Shown: positions 10,960 to 23,335, counted from the first letter of the stretch. The stretch: DNA of 64,000 bases from Owenia fusiformis (GCA_903813345.2 CAIIXF020000012.1:30779001-30843000); one strand, 5' to 3'. The notes: a model not told the origin generated them from the letters alone. Translations and numbers: made by a program.

Positions 10960-11660
10960 AATTGATTATTTTTCCATCATTCCCAAAATGAGAACAATAA
11001 CGACATTAACACGATGGTAACAACAAATGTTACCACATGGTCATTGCAAATGGTTAAAAGTCGGGTTCTAACCATGACAAACAAATACAACTGTTATGCA
11101 TGAACCAGTCATAAGAAAATGTTATAACAATATGTCATACAAAAAAATTAATAGCTGAGTAGAAGATTAGAAAACAATCGGAAAAAATAAACGAACCAAT
11201 CTGCAATATCACAAAAAAGAGCCACGTTTTATATTTAATATTTAATTTGACGCTCAGTTTTGAAGCAGCGACACTCCTGTTCTGTGCAGGAGGGCCAGTA
11301 ATAGATTAATTAATAAAAAAGATGCATCATTTAATATATATCTTTGTTGCCTAGGTGAGTTATCCACATGAAAAGCAATTACACGAATCATCCTTAAAAA
11401 GTACCCTGCACACAGAGTTTAGTTATAAACTACCCTCTGGCTAGTATAGACTACATTACAGTTTAGTAGCCCCACCCCCACGACCCATGCCCTTGAATCC
11501 GGGTCATAAATCATTTCAAACTACCACCCTGATCTTTTCTAAACCAATCAACTAACAGGAAGGAACACATGCTTAATGCGTGCTCATTAAATATGCGATG
11601 ATGTCCGAGGAAAGGACCATATATAGCAAGTCGTCCATATTTCAATGACGATCTCTGAAT
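10960..11660. other. Non-coding stretch, nothing seen
   Basis: No gene, repeat edge or structured element found. Confidence 0.5.
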
Positions 11661-11679
11661 GTGTTAAGAGATTTATTGT

Positions 11680-11746
11680 AAACTGAAAGAGTGAAGACGG
11701 AGCTCTCTTTTAAGAAGCGAAGTCGAACAAATGGAAAGGGTACTTA
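11680..11746 (+). repeat. Dispersed ~65-bp module, copy A
   Basis: Contains GAAGACGGAGCTCTCTTTTA, then AAGAAGCGAAGTCGAACAAA and TGGAAAGGGTAC. Close copies occur at 47,450-47,532 and 48,855-48,930 in the same orientation. The identity of the module is unknown. Confidence 0.65.
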
Positions 11747-11759
11747 AAAGTAAAAATTC

Positions 11760-12175
11760 ATTGAATGTTAGTAAAACCTGTCTAATTGGAATGCTAATGG
11801 GACTGGCCAAAAGTGTTCAAATTAGAAGGTGTTCACATTTCAAACTTTCTTTACCTCTTGAATCCCAGGCTCTAAAATCAGTTGAAACCAGAGAATTTTT
11901 CATTTTGCCACCATTTGACATTTTTCTACATACCTATACAACTTAAGATGCTCAACTTAGTAAAATTAGAAGGCAGAGATCATTTCTTCACATTTTAAAA
12001 CAATTTTTGTGTAAATTGGATGAAATTGTTCAAATAAGAGCAATTTTAGTTAACAATTTTGTGACAGATTTTCTCATCACTCTGGGTTTCAAGGTCATTT
12101 CTGAGGTGACGAGAAATCTTGTTACTCTAGGTAGTCAATAAGTTAATATGAGAGTCAATCTTGGCATTGGCATAT
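11760..12175. other. Degraded AACCTGTCTAATTNGAAC-type repeat
   Basis: Words such as AAAACCTGTCTAATTGGAAT, AAGTGTTCAAATTAGAAGG and TTCAAATAAGAGCAATTTTA recall the AGTAAAACCTGT...GAACAC small transposon family found better preserved at 19.4, 25.4 and 32.8 kb. No coding is supported. Confidence 0.35.
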
Positions 12176-12280
12176 AAGCTGCCATTTGTTACAGATGCCA
12201 GCCATGGAACGCCATATGCTGAACAGTGTCCACAAAAAAGTTGGAGACTATAACAATATGCCACAACTTTGACATTTAAA
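12176..12280 (-). repeat. ATGTCACCACC dispersed repeat, copy 1
   Basis: Contains CTGCCATTTGTTACAGATGC, then GTGTCCACAAAAAAGTTGGA and GACTATAACAATATG. Six to seven copies are in the window. The family reads ATGTCACCAC near one end and GGTGGTGACAT near the other. Confidence 0.7.
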
Positions 12281-12639
12281 ATTAGTACTGAAAAAAGATG
12301 TTCGCATTGGTAAATTTAGATTAATGAGGTGTTCGGATATATAAGTTTTAGAACATATATTTCATGAACAAATGTTTATCTTTAGTCGATGTATTTCCCA
12401 GTCACGCTATTGATATTTCAAAAACGTCATAACTTTGGCGATGACATTTAACTGTTTATACAGCAATACCATGACTAATTTTATGTATTCTGGAAAGAGC
12501 AATAATGTGTCATTTAACCCTTTCAAGACTCTCATTTTATGCCTTTAAAACCAGACAAAAAGCTGTGAGGCAAAAGCAATAAAGGCCCAAAGGTGTAGAA
12601 TATGAGACTAAAACAGTTTTATCTCTTTTTCTTCGCCAA

Positions 12640-12880
12640 GGAAGATTGGCGATCCAAAAGATCTGAACTAATATCTTGATCATTTCTTGTGCGTTTTGAA
12701 ATTTTTTGTTTAGATATAACACCAAAAACCATGATTCAATTAAATTCTGAAGTAAAAATGGCGGCTGTTTGATTTTGAATTTTGCAATCACAACATGACT
12801 CCATGTATGGCAGAATATTGTGTTGTTACCCAGGGAGCCAATAATCATTTGATCTTGCATTAACCAATCAGATTAGGTCG
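12640..12880 (-). repeat. Dispersed repeat shared with sulfotransferase 3' flanks
   Basis: Read from the minus strand, this diverged sequence (CATGGAGTCATGTTGTGATT, GCAAAATTCAAAATCAAACA, AGAAATGATCAAGATATTAG) aligns with the repeat 3' of sulfotransferase copies 2 and 3 (53,395-53,565; 55,399-55,569). The 107-codon frame here is therefore repeat sequence, not a gene. Confidence 0.6.
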
Positions 12881-13069
12881 ATCAAAATACAAAATGCCTA
12901 ACAAATCATAGATTTGATTACCTTTACGAACACAAATGACTTTTAAATTATCTATTCTCCAAATTACTTGTCTGAATTACGAACACAAGATAATCATGGT
13001 TAAAAGATTTATGACAGTAGATATTCAGACATAAAGATTGCAATAATCATGTTGTATAGTTTCCGATGT

Positions 13070-13350
13070 TACTGTGATTCATTTCTGAAGTAAATGTAAT
13101 TCATTTTTGAAGTAATTGTAATTAATTTTGAAGTAATTGTAATTCATTTTGAAATAATTGTAATTCATTTTTGATTCATTTTTAACTGTAATTCAATTTT
13201 GAAGTTAATTCAATTCATTTTTGAAGTTATTTCAATTCACTTTTGATGTTATTGTAATTCATTTTTGAAATAATTGAAATTCACTTTTGAAGTTATTTGA
13301 ATTCATTTTTGAAGTTATTGTAATTCATTTTTGAAATAATTGTAATTCAT
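13070..13350 (+). repeat. Short tandem repeat, TTTTGAAGTAATTGTAATTCA unit
   Basis: About eleven imperfect units of 20-26 bp built on AAGTAATTGTAATTCATTTT. Non-coding. Confidence 0.85.
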
Positions 13351-14351
13351 TTGAAGTCTTGCAAGTCAATGAACTCCAAATTCAATTTGCCAAAATATTT
13401 CAGCGATTTAAGAGAATTGAATAAATTCCAAGTGATCAATAGTTTCCTTGAACATCATGTGGTTTATTCAAATGAACCACTTAGTACAGATGACATTGCA
13501 TAATGTAAAAGGATCATTCAAATGTCAAGTGGTTAAGTCTGTCTAGAAATGTATTTAATAAAGCACATAGTGAATACTATACAGTGTTCTCCCCAAAAGA
13601 TTTTCAACTGGGTGAAATTTATCAAGTCTGAAAAAATCGGCACTCGTTACGCTAACGCTGTCTCCAGATGAGTGCTTCCATCACTCATTTTGCAAATCAG
13701 AAGTTGGAGTGCAGGCCAACTGGGGGGGGGGCTTTGGTTTCAAGTAGGGAGCCCTCGGTAAAAATGACATGGGGAGACCACTGCTGTGGTACCAAAAATA
13801 AGAAATGCATGCCCAGAAACTAATCCTGCTCTTGTGTTTAGTCGGAATCATAAAATCGCCTGGATTTTTTTTTCATTCTTCTGCCATTGTCAAAAATATC
13901 TTATAAACCCCCTATACATAACTTCAATACAGTATATTCTTATGGAGTGAATATTTACATGTACAATAACCCAAAGTGAAATCTTACCTAAACTTAAATC
14001 ACTAAAGTACATCATATCATTTATCATTTGCTGTAAAACCGAGAAGATGAATCTACCAATTTTACTTAAGTATATATTTTATCTATGGGATTATGATAGA
14101 TTACCAGTTTAATTATCTATTAGATGGGTGCACCTTTCATTAGGGATGTTACAGTGATAAAATTGTCTATATTTATGATATTGAAGCCTAGGGGTCTGCC
14201 ATTTGATCTTCGGAAACTAAATCTTGTTTAGAATAAAATCTGAAGTTTATCAGGCTTCAGATCACCATGGTAAGTGGCATTAGTAAAAATAACAACAATA
14301 TTTTGAGGTATGATAAGATTAGAAAAGAAAGAGATGATAACAATAGCTAAA
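13351..14351. other. Non-coding stretch
   Basis: No gene. CAGTGTTCTCCCC at about 13,580 recurs at 59.3 and 62.4 kb, possibly the edge of a further diverged repeat family; boundaries are not resolvable. Confidence 0.4.
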
Positions 14352-14460
14352 CTAGGAATCAGCAACTCCACGGAGTAGCTGAAATTATAACAAATAGTAT
14401 ATAAATCATGAATCTGTACAGTGACAATGTAATATTTACCATCTACTCTTCCCTTCAATA
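14352..14460 (-). mobile_element. Helitron-like 3' end fragment
   Basis: The minus strand reads GCTACTCCGTGGAGTTGC, a hairpin, then TGATTCCTAG, the CTAG terminus seen in the two fuller copies at 28.1 and 36.6 kb. The 5' part was not identified, so the upper boundary is approximate. Confidence 0.55.
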
Positions 14461-14873
14461 AATACTTGAGATCATTGTAGAGAATAATAGCAGGGCTCTC
14501 ACCAGGAAATATTTAGGGTGTGGTGGAAACATCTTCAGCATAACCGTTGATTTGTGACAAATAATTTTCAAGATTTTATCCTTTTTACTATCATGATATG
14601 CCAATATAATATCTCTCAAAAATTGCTACTACAAATTTTGGCTGAAAAGACTTACATGTTTATTAAACTTTGAAATGTGAACACCTGCTAATCCGAACAC
14701 TTAGGACCAGTTCCAGAGGCATTCACATTAAACAGGTTTTACTATAAACTTTGTGAAGGTGTTTGAAATATTAAACATACACCATAAGAATGAAAGAAAG
14801 GGAGAAAAATTCTACAAAGCCCAAGCTGTATACACAACTGCAACAGGTCAGTTGTTTATATTATTGTTTGCTT

Positions 14874-15115
14874 AATTTAAAGTTTATAATAGCAAAATTA
14901 TTTTTCAAACACACATTTCATAAAAAGGAATATTAAATTATTTGCTTTGACTGCATGAAAGTTGTTTCTGAATCATTATTGTTTCATTTCATTCTGTTTC
15001 TGTTACATTACTGTTAACTTCATTCAAAGTTTATAATAGCAAAATTAACTTTTCAAACACACATTTCATAAAAAGGAATATAAAATTATTTGATTTGACT
15101 GAAGGAAGGTTGTTC
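14874..15115 (+). repeat. Direct repeat pair, ~95 bp, period ~145 bp
   Basis: AAAGTTTATAATAGCAAAAT and AAACACACATTTCATAAAAA occur twice with the same spacing inside each copy. Non-coding duplication. Confidence 0.85.
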
Positions 15116-16100
15116 CCAGATAATTTTCTCTACAGTAAATCAAAAATGTTAAACGATTTGATTGAATGAACTTTTCAAATGATTCAAATCAGGTATAAAA
15201 AGTCCATTTCTAGTTTTTTTCCACAAAAAATAACAATATCTCACCACCCGGATGACATTACAAAATGGCAAAGCTCAGGAGATCGGAGAAGCTAAAAATA
15301 TGTTGTCAGGTTTAAGCAGAGATGAACTTTATAGTCAATGATATAAGAGATCTACCACTAGATCAAGTCCATAAATTCAATGCTAGTTCAAATATAGAAT
15401 ATCGTACTCTCACGAGTCTCGATCAGGAAAATTAGCCTCTTACATGCCATCAAAGCTTAACCCATAATCTTGGTAATAAATAATATTCTACGTAATACTC
15501 ACACGATTAATTTCATTTTTGTTAGACATTACGACAATTCAGTCTCTGATGACTTCATTCTGATACTAATGTCTATTTCCTTACTGGATATTGCGTACTG
15601 TAAATCTCCAGTTCTGTCAGTTAGCTTTTCCTAGAAAGACAACTGATTTACTAGTCTCATAATTTAGCCCATTATCGATCAAATATTTATTATTTAGCAT
15701 AGTGGTCCATAAATTCGTATGCGGAATCTGTATATTTGAGTGTTTTGAATCACACAATATAAGAGTACAATGTCATCAATTATTTTCCGAACTGGGAACT
15801 CTTTGAATTAATCGACCTTTTTTTATTGGCTTCATCGAATAGTTATAGTTTAATTTTGACATCTTTCATAAAAAGTAGAATTCAGCATCGTCAAAAGTCT
15901 AATAAATAAGAATCTATCACGTTAAGAATGCATAATATAATATAGCAGAATATTTAAGTTTAGACAGAAATTAATACAAGAAGCAAACTTTTGTTGCCAA
16001 ATTCTCATATTTCTTCATGAAAATTTACGAATCAAAGATAAGTACTTAATTTTGGTACATAATAAATTGGTGTCAATTCAGTGCTTCTGCAAAAGCACGA
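15116..16100. other. Non-coding stretch, nothing seen
   Basis: No gene or repeat edge recognised. Confidence 0.5.
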
Positions 16101-16508
16101 AAATAATCCTAGTCCTTAAGTACCAAGTAACATCATTAAAGTCACCTGTAATACTTGATGAGTAACTTCAATAATTAAGAACATGGAATACTAAATCACT
16201 TTTTAATAATCCTGGTCATTAAGTACCAAGTAACATAGTCACCTGTAATACTTGATGAGTTACTTCAACAATTAAGAATATGCAATACAAAATCACTTTT
16301 TAATAATCCTGGTCCTTAAGTACCAAGTAACATCATTAAAGTCACCTGTAATACTTGATGAGTAACTTCAATAATTAAGAACATGCAATACTAAATCACT
16401 TTTTAATAATCCTGGTCCTTAAGTACCAAGTAACATCATTAAAGTCACCTGTAATACTTGATGAGTAACTTCAATAATTAAGAACATGCAATACTAAATC
16501 ACTTTTTG
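16101..16508 (+). repeat. Tandem repeat, ~105-111 bp unit, 4 copies
   Basis: Units contain AATAATCCTGGTCCTTAAGT, ACCAAGTAACATCATTAAAG and TACTTGATGAGTAACTTCAA. The third and fourth units are nearly identical; the second has a short deletion. Non-coding. Confidence 0.9.
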
Positions 16509-17535
16509 ATAAAGATCATGGAATGATACTCACCTCATCAATTAGCTTATTGCCTCCCTGTTATTCGGATTTTTCTAACAGAATTATTTATTTTCCTTAA
16601 CACGACCCTTTAGTTTGCACGTCATTAGCCTCGTGTATATCTAGTTTCATACGCATTTAGAATTTGTTTTCGTGCTGCAAATATCTCCTTTAATTGTGAA
16701 ATGTGAACGTCCTTTGTTACATTGAAATATATTATTTGAATTTAAATACTTAATGTCCTTCAATTGTTTGTATACCCATGTTACCTGTTTACCCTGGCTT
16801 ATAATCTGCTAACTATAACAGCCTCTTACAACAATAAATGACTTTATAGGACTGCTTTATTTAAATGATCTTATTGGTCTCAATTCAGTTATTGTGTTCT
16901 TTTCTGGGAGTTTGAATATCAAATAATTATTAAATACAAATAGAAGGCAGAGAATATAGTTATTGTGATTTTGTTACTATTAAATTCTTATAATCCTCAG
17001 ATCGGAATCATTAAAAGTTTAACATATTTAAACTGTTCAAGTTTGCTTCCTCACCCATTTGAGTTAAAATTTTAAATTCACTAATTTTAGAGATTTTTGA
17101 GCAGTTTTCAGTTGATTGCAATAAATACTTTATTCATTTACACGACAGAATATTTGGTATTAAGATTTTACTTGGTTGAGCCAAGGGCTTATTTAATACC
17201 CTGGGCTTTGTTGTGTACCAAATGAAACGAGAAATGGCACGACATCCGGGGCTTTGTTTGGTCTTCATTAGACAATGGTGTATAGGGGGAAGGTTTTCTC
17301 GTCATCGTCTGAAAATATTTTAAGTTCTCACACCCCTATGTTTAATCATGGACCTGAAGTCCGTGGTTTAATTGGCTAATTCAAATCGGATGCGGTAAAA
17401 AACCAAATGCCAATTGGCGAACGTTCCGGATATTATGTTCCCTCTTGGTTGAGCTGAAATCGAAGCTACATCCATATCCAATAAATCATCTATGTTATTT
17501 AGATGAGACTAATTGGATCCATTTAGCTTCATCCA
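16509..17535. other. Non-coding stretch, nothing seen
   Basis: No gene or repeat edge recognised. Confidence 0.5.
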
Positions 17536-17730
17536 GTTTACCCCCAATCTGCACTCTAAAATCATAGTACCGCACGGTATATAAAAAGTATGGTACCGTA
17601 CAGTACTGTTTGAGTATGTTGTCGTAGAGTGTTCACGGTACTGTTTTAGTATACAGTACCACACGGTTCCACATTTTGCGGTATCATACAGTACCGTTAC
17701 CGTACAGTACTGTTAGAGATTGTCTGTGTA
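17536..17730 (+). repeat. GGTACCGTACAGTACTGT palindrome-rich repeat, copy 1
   Basis: Opens CCCCCAATCTGCACTCTAAA and contains a run of self-complementary GTACCGTACAGTACTGTT words. An inverted copy is at 34,470-34,642 and ends TTTAGAGTGCAGATTGGGGG. Probably a small non-autonomous element. Confidence 0.7.
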
Positions 17731-17798
17731 ATGACCTATTCCAAAGAGGCAAAATCAAACAACTAAAACGAGCACATTCTCAATAATGAGACCATAGA

Positions 17799-18110
17799 CG
17801 GTGGCGTAGCGTGGGTATTTTGTGAGTATACACCACGAGTCAGCAAAGCAAATGATTTTTGAGGGGGGTTTCGGGGTGGGTTCTACCCCAAGAAAATTTG
17901 AAAATGAAATTGCAGTTGAAGCGTTCTGGGGCGTTAAAAAAATTAAAATACGAAAATCTCGACTAAATATGGACTAATAAAATGTAATATATTGTCCATT
18001 TTTATCCATGTTTAAGTGTGGGGCAATTCAATCTAAATAAAAAATCAACTTTTCTCTAAATTTTGAGAGTACGCCATGGCGTTTTATGCGTATATGACGC
18101 TACGCCATTG
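17799..18110 (+). mobile_element. MITE with GGCGTAGCGT / ACGCTACGCC ends
   Basis: Begins CGGTGGCGTAGCGTGGGT and ends ACGCTACGCCATTG, inverted repeats of about 14 bp. ATAGA lies on both sides (17,794-17,798 and 18,111-18,115), a 5-bp target-site duplication. No coding. Confidence 0.8.
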
Positions 18111-18738
18111 ATAGAAATTAGAGAAAAAAGATTTGACGTTAACAAGCTTATCCATATGCTCTACGTGATGAATTGCTTATAAGTGTACGCCAATGAACAT
18201 CCAGACAGGATACAAGTCAATTATAAAACAAGCAGTTCTAAAGAAATCATCAAAAGACCACCTGTGTTTGAACCTTATCTCAAGTTAGGCAAATTCCACA
18301 TATTATTCCTTTAAAATTGAAATACATTCGCAAATATTCCAGAATTTTCTCGATTTAGAGCGTTATGAGTCTTTTCACTGTTAATTTATTTGTTAGCCGA
18401 TTTCACATATTTTTGTTCATTCGTGCATTTAAAAACAATGGTCATCATGAGATTTTTCTAAAGGGGATGGGAATTAATTTTTTCATAGAAGTCTTATTAA
18501 TGTCTTGTATTGTATCCTAATTGTGAATGCTATTACTCTTTGATCAACAGGGCAAAATAACCTTATTATCCCTACCAAGGTTTCACAAGAAACAACGTCG
18601 TACAATGTCGTACAACGCACGAACCAAAGGTGAGTGCATTTGTACTGACATTCTGTCTAACGAGTGTAGAATTTAACCATATTGAATTGCTTATCATTAT
18701 TTATTCCGATTCAAACATAAAAAAGAAAACCTTGTTCA

Positions 18739-18888
18739 GAGAATTTTAGTCTTGCTCAAAGACTCTACCCCCCCCCCCCCCCCAGTCACCTTCACTCTCT
18801 TTACCTGGCAATATACAGAGAGAATAGACCTAGAGAGAAGGATAAAGGGGGGGAGTACAGGGTCTTTTAAGCAAGACTAAGAGAATTT
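18739..18888 (+). repeat. Short foldback element with poly(C) arm
   Basis: AGAATTTTAGTCTTGCTCAA at the left and TTAAGCAAGACTAAGAGAAT at the right are inverted copies, and a C15 run in the left arm faces a G7 run in the right. About 35-bp arms, no coding. Confidence 0.75.
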
Positions 18889-18989
18889 GGGATTCAGGTC
18901 AATGAAATAGACAAACTTGCTGATATTTTCTCCATTCCCATGTGTGACATCATAATACAACATAATACATAATATATAGATTCCTGGAA

Positions 18990-19403
18990 GCAGATTGAAT
19001 AAAGCACGGTCGTGCCTGTATGGAGAAATAATGAATGTTCATTATTGGCTATGCTGCATTCTGATTGGTTTAGAAATTCAAATAGAAACATTCTTCGCGT
19101 CTTCACCTGAATATAAACTTCAATGGATTCTAGGTGATGAGGCTTTTAGACTTGGGGGACAAGATTTAGGTTCAACATTTGACACAGTATCTAAAATGTT
19201 TTTACTTAAGATGTATTAGTTATTTAGTATTTTAGTCGCATAGGAAACCTATTTTAACCATTAACGTTTTAGTGCAATCTTAAAAATTCTTTAGACTCAG
19301 TTTTAGATATATTATGTTTTATTGTAAAGACGCACCTTTGAAAGTGTGCCGCTGATACAAAAGCGTAGTTCTGAATAAATAAATAAATAAAAATAAAATA
19401 GAG
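18990..19403 (+). mobile_element. LINE 3' end fragment (CR1/L2-like)
   Basis: The frame ending at TAG 19,217-19,219 reads SPEYKLQWILGDEAFRLGGQ then DLGSTFDTVSKMFLLKMY, similar in style to the final residues of CR1/L2-type ORF2. After about 160 bp of untranslated sequence comes an AATAAATAAATAAATAAA tail (19,373-19,400), a common 3' terminus of such LINEs. No reverse transcriptase domain is present. No target-site duplication was found, so the left edge is approximate. Confidence 0.5.
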
Positions 19404-19429
19404 CATGGTCATGTTTGACTTATTGTTAA

Positions 19430-19511
19430 ATGAACCTCTGTAAGTGGAACACCTCCAAAGTGGAACACTTTTTGAAGTTCCAAATGTGTTCCACTTACAG
19501 GTTTTACTATA
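19430..19511 (+). mobile_element. Tiny MITE, AACCTCTGTAAGTGGAACAC family
   Basis: GAACCTCTGTAAGTGGAACA on the left is mirrored by TGTTCCACTTACAGGTTTTA on the right. Ends ACAGGTTTTACT resemble pogo/Tigger-type termini (CAGTAAAACCTGT). Related, more diverged copies are at 25.3, 25.9 and 32.7 kb. Confidence 0.7.
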
Positions 19512-19789
19512 CTTTATTTAGAACTAAGTCATCCTCCTCAAAGATTGCATGATTCCATGTTCCACTTGAAGTTGTAAATACAGAATGAAATATTTATTAC
19601 TTAAATTAATTTAGAGATTGGTGAACTTGTAGACTATTTTTAGAGAATCAAAACAAGACAAGATCAGATCAATATTAAGGTATCTGACCTGCATGAAACA
19701 GGGTTTGAAACTCACATCTGCCTGTCTGCCAATGGAAATCACCTTTCAATCTTGGCAATGAACTTGGAAAACATGTTGCCTCAAAAGTC

Positions 19790-20039
19790 CATCCTCAGAT
19801 CACAAGGCTTCAAAATCCAGAATATGTTCTTTCTGTTTACCCCCTGCGATAAGCAGTTAGCATTTCCTCGATAAAGAACTCGCAATCTAATTGGCTGTCG
19901 CAACACTGCGACAGAAATCATGTATAAGTCATTGTGCATAATTAGATCACGTGATTTAGTTTATTCAGGTGCTTCCAAATTGGTTATAGCAGGGGGAGGA
20001 AGGAGGTACGGATTCTTGATACCTGCTTAGGAGGATGCC
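19790..20039 (+). mobile_element. MITE, GCATCCTCC family, copy 1
   Basis: Opens with CCATCCTCAGATCACAAGG and closes ACCTGCTTAGGAGGATGCC, inverted ends. The interior (TACCCCCTGCGATAAGCAGT, TTGGCTGTCGCAACACTGCG) matches a second copy at 62,724-62,971 over nearly its whole length. A preceding 60-bp segment with GGCAATGAACTTGGAAAACA also recurs at 62.1 kb. Confidence 0.8.
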
Positions 20040-20063
20040 AAAATCTGGCAAACCTGTTTTCAA

Positions 20064-20096
20064 CCATGATGGATACACGCTGTATCCATCATGGTC
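20064..20096. repeat. Near-perfect hairpin, 14-bp arms
   Basis: ACCATGATGGATAC, a 5-nt ACGCT loop, then GTATCCATCATGGT. The arms match perfectly. Confidence 0.9.
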
Positions 20097-20155
20097 CCAC
20101 TCCTGAGAAAAGCAAACTCAATTTACATACAAACCTAAGTAAGTATGGAATACAT

Positions 20156-20287
20156 CTGTTATGTACATTCGGTTTCGGATACAGACTTTATCCCTCGGAA
20201 AATATGTGCATTTCAAACTGTCACAGATACACATATTTCCCTTGGGATAAACCCTGTATCCAAAACCTCTCAGTACATAACCCTTAT
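20156..20287. repeat. Foldback repeat, ~60-bp arms
   Basis: GTTATGTACATTCGGTTTCG...GGAAAATATGTGCATTT on the left pairs with the inverted ACACATATTTCCCTTGGGAT...GTACATAACCC on the right. A degraded single arm is present at about 38,190-38,270. Overlapping frames on both strands are a by-product of the symmetry. Confidence 0.8.
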
Positions 20288-20389
20288 ATATCCAATGTGA
20301 CATATAAGAGAAAGTGATCTTAATCTATATTTATCTATATATGAATTAAGACCCTCTCCCAAAGAATCATGTCTGATTAGAACCTTAGG

Positions 20390-20930
20390 CTACTTAAGTT
20401 GTTTTTCCAAACCACAAGTCTATAATACATCTGCATGATTATGATTTGATACCGGAACTGCTAGAAACTGATATTAGTACTTTGACGATCTTAGTGCAGT
20501 CACACTAGAGGATGAGAGCCTGAGTCTGGGGAATGTACCCTGAATTTTAATGATAATCTCGAGTTGTTTTTCCCAACTCAAATTCTCAATCTAATAACTC
20601 CGCATCATTATCTACATCTATGTTAATCCTTAATAAAGTTCTTATTCTTGGACATCACTCTATAAGTTAATGTGATTTAATCCCGGAACTGTGAGAAACT
20701 GATGTAGTACTTTGATCATCATTAGTTCAGTTCAGTTTTATTGATAAATATTAACTGAATTTCAATGTCATATCTATCTCGAAGTTATTTTTCCCTAATT
20801 TGAGTTCTTTTATCTAATACCCTGCATTATTATGGTTTAATCCCGGAACTGAAAAAGGGATATTAGTACTTTGCCGACCAAAGTGCTGTCACACTCAGGC
20901 TATGACTGTCTGAGGAACTTTTGCTTTTTC
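20390..20930 (+). repeat. Three diverged ~190-bp tandem units
   Basis: Each unit carries TTTTTCC..., a CTGCATNATTATG-type word and then CCCGGAACTG followed by ATATTAGTACTTTG. Non-coding. Confidence 0.65.
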
Positions 20931-22059
20931 ACTCTAAACCTCTTACCAAGATCTGTTATAGATAAAAGCAATATCTTCACATGATCTTTTTAAGAAGTGA
21001 TTCAGTCAAGTAAGCCGCTGATAAATAAAAAGAATTTTTTGATCTCTAACAGCCAATCAGGATTTCAACCAATGTATCTTCCTAGGTACACTCATGCTTT
21101 TGAAAATTCCAAAATATATGTGCTACTCTAAAATCTATTTGCACTCTGCCAAAATGGTGAAATGTTGAGATACTGTAGCCAAAACACAAAAATAGGATTA
21201 GCTCCAAAAAGTCCCAATAAATCTCTATTCATGATCATTATTACTAATTCTGAAGAAAATGAATTTGCCTAGTAATGAACAATTTTGAAGTATTGCATAA
21301 AACTGTATTATTTTTCCGTGATGTCTCTCATTTATATGTAATTTAATCTTACTAATATGCTCCGTGATACTCGGCTATTATTGTAAGTATATTTTATTAA
21401 CACCATATAAAATGCCAAACATTTTATTTATATAAAGAACAGTTGTATGTTATAATTAAGGGATGCAGGACTCTCCCCACATTAAAATCTTGTAGGCGCA
21501 GCACCTTTATAACAAAAACTTGCTCTTCTAATATATCTATGTGCTCCCTAAAATCCTCTATAAAAAACATAAAAATCCTTACAATGTTGCACAAAAAATT
21601 ACAAAATCCCAAAAATGTTGCTCTAAAGATTCCAAAGACCGAGAAATAGCACAAAGATCACAAAATTTGAAAATGTTGATTTAAATCATCCACGCAAAAT
21701 AAATCCTGGGGGTAGCTCTGCAATATGTATTGAAAACAAATTTTAGTCAGCGTTTACTTATCTTAATGTATCACATGTATCACATGGACCAGATGAGTAA
21801 ACAATAATAAATGTTTTTACAAACATATATTTACTCAAAATGAATTCTATAGATACACCACACAATCCAATTTCAAAAGTATTCATTTACTGATGTCATA
21901 CATACATTTGTATTTTTCTGTTAACAAAACAACATAATGAGCTACTCTAATAGATTGGTTTCTGATCCACAACTCAGTACTGAACTCAAAGTAATAACAC
22001 ATTATTGTTGTTTATTCAGAGGCTATCATTGAAATGCTGTCAATTGCAATTGTAATCGT
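20931..22059. other. Non-coding stretch, nothing seen
   Basis: No gene. The 70-odd-codon frames on both strands at 21,424-21,654 are antisense mirrors of low-complexity sequence. Confidence 0.5.
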
Positions 22060-22465
22060 TAATTGCAACTTGGAATTTTTTTTTCAATTTTTAATTTATT
22101 CCTTGCTAATATAATCATTCAAAGTCGTATAATAGGGTTAACGGGTGACATCATTTCTGATGTTTATAATGACAGTAAATATTTAACCTGGTTACTCCCA
22201 ACATCCAACACTACTAGTTATTACTTATACCACATTATCATACTTCATTTTACTGTCACTCCCCCTGCTCCCCCCCCCCCAGTGACTGTTAATGTGCTCT
22301 TGTTTATACATGTACTTATTTATTTATTTACGCTACCATTATATTCAATTTATGTTTAATCAAGCAATACACCTATATTGGGTGTCTACTGTAAATGATT
22401 AGTATTTTGATTTATTGTTATATGAAGGAAATAAGAAATAAAAAAAAAAAAAAAAAAAAAAAAAG
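22060..22465 (+). mobile_element. Probable poly(A)-tailed retroelement 3' end
   Basis: Ends with ATGAAGGAAATAAGAAAT and a 25-bp A run (22,440-22,464). Upstream is T-rich sequence with a CCCCCCCCCC tract and no recognisable protein. The tail suggests a reverse-transcribed insertion (LINE 3' UTR or SINE). I found no target-site duplication. Confidence 0.4.
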
Positions 22466-22949
22466 TTGGATTTCTTGGATTCTCAAAAATTCTGGTTATA
22501 CAAGAGCATTAAGCCTTAATATAATCTACAGCTATTATTAATAATAAAACCACGGCAACTATCAAGTTTTACAAAAGTGTCATCACATTGTAATTCTGTA
22601 TAACACAATATCCACAAGCATATATAACTGACAAGAACTTCTTGTTTTTTTACGCAATATGGTTATTTTCAGGGACAACCGACTTCCTCAATTGCTAGTA
22701 AAATCCCATCATGAGACACCACAGGCTTATATCAGTTTTCTTTCTGTTGCTAATTTGATGAGTATCAGAATGATGATAAAATTCCCATTAAATGGATTAG
22801 GTATCTGAAATAATGTCATATTGACATCTATTTTTCTCACATCTATGGAGAAAGAAATGGGGGGAGAATACAATGTATGTATATGCATAATTTGCATGTC
22901 TCTGGTAAACCCTCTTTCCCTATCTATTTTCTGACCAAGACATTGTATT

Positions 22950-23150
22950 AGAAATAAGGGTATTGGTGGTGAAAATAAGGGTTTTGAAAATAAGGGTATT
23001 GGTAGTGAAAATAAGGGTTATGGTAGTGAAAATAAGGGTATTGGTTGAGAAATAATGGTATTGGTAGTGAGAATAAAGGTAGTGGTAGTGAAAATAAGGA
23101 TATTGGAAGTGAAAATAAGGGTATTAGAAGTGAAAATGGTATTGTCAGTG
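22950..23150 (+). repeat. Tandem repeat, GAAAATAAGGGTATTGGTAGT unit
   Basis: About ten 18-21-bp units; frames on the minus strand (repeated PYFHYQ) are by-products of the period. Confidence 0.9.
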
Positions 23151-23204
23151 AAGGGTGAAAAGGATAGAAAAGGGGAACAAATAATAGCAAAAGGTTAAAC
23201 AAGG

Positions 23205-23335
23205 CATTAACATGTGAAATGTCACCACCTGCCATTTGTTACAGATGTCATATGCCAAACTCCAAACATCAAACACCAACCACCAAACAATGTCCACAAA
23301 AAAGATTGCACCTATAACAAAATGTCACCACATAT
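23205..23335 (-). repeat. ATGTCACCACC dispersed repeat, copy 2
   Basis: Contains AAGGCATTAACATGTGAAAT, CACCTGCCATTTGTTACAGA, AACACCAACCACCAAACAAT, TCCACAAAAAAGATTGCACC and ends AACAAAATGTCACCACATAT. Confidence 0.8.

Noticed and set aside
12537-12860. 107-codon minus-strand frame
   Set aside because: Overlaps a dispersed repeat also found in the sulfotransferase flanks.
16101-16508. CRISPR-like direct repeats
   Set aside because: Units are contiguous ~105-111-bp copies without spacers in an animal genome: an ordinary tandem repeat.
18611-18630. Mini-exon ATGTCGTACAACGCACGAAC followed by CAAAG|GTGAGT
   Set aside because: A good donor but only seven codons; no partner exon found nearby, and likely chance.
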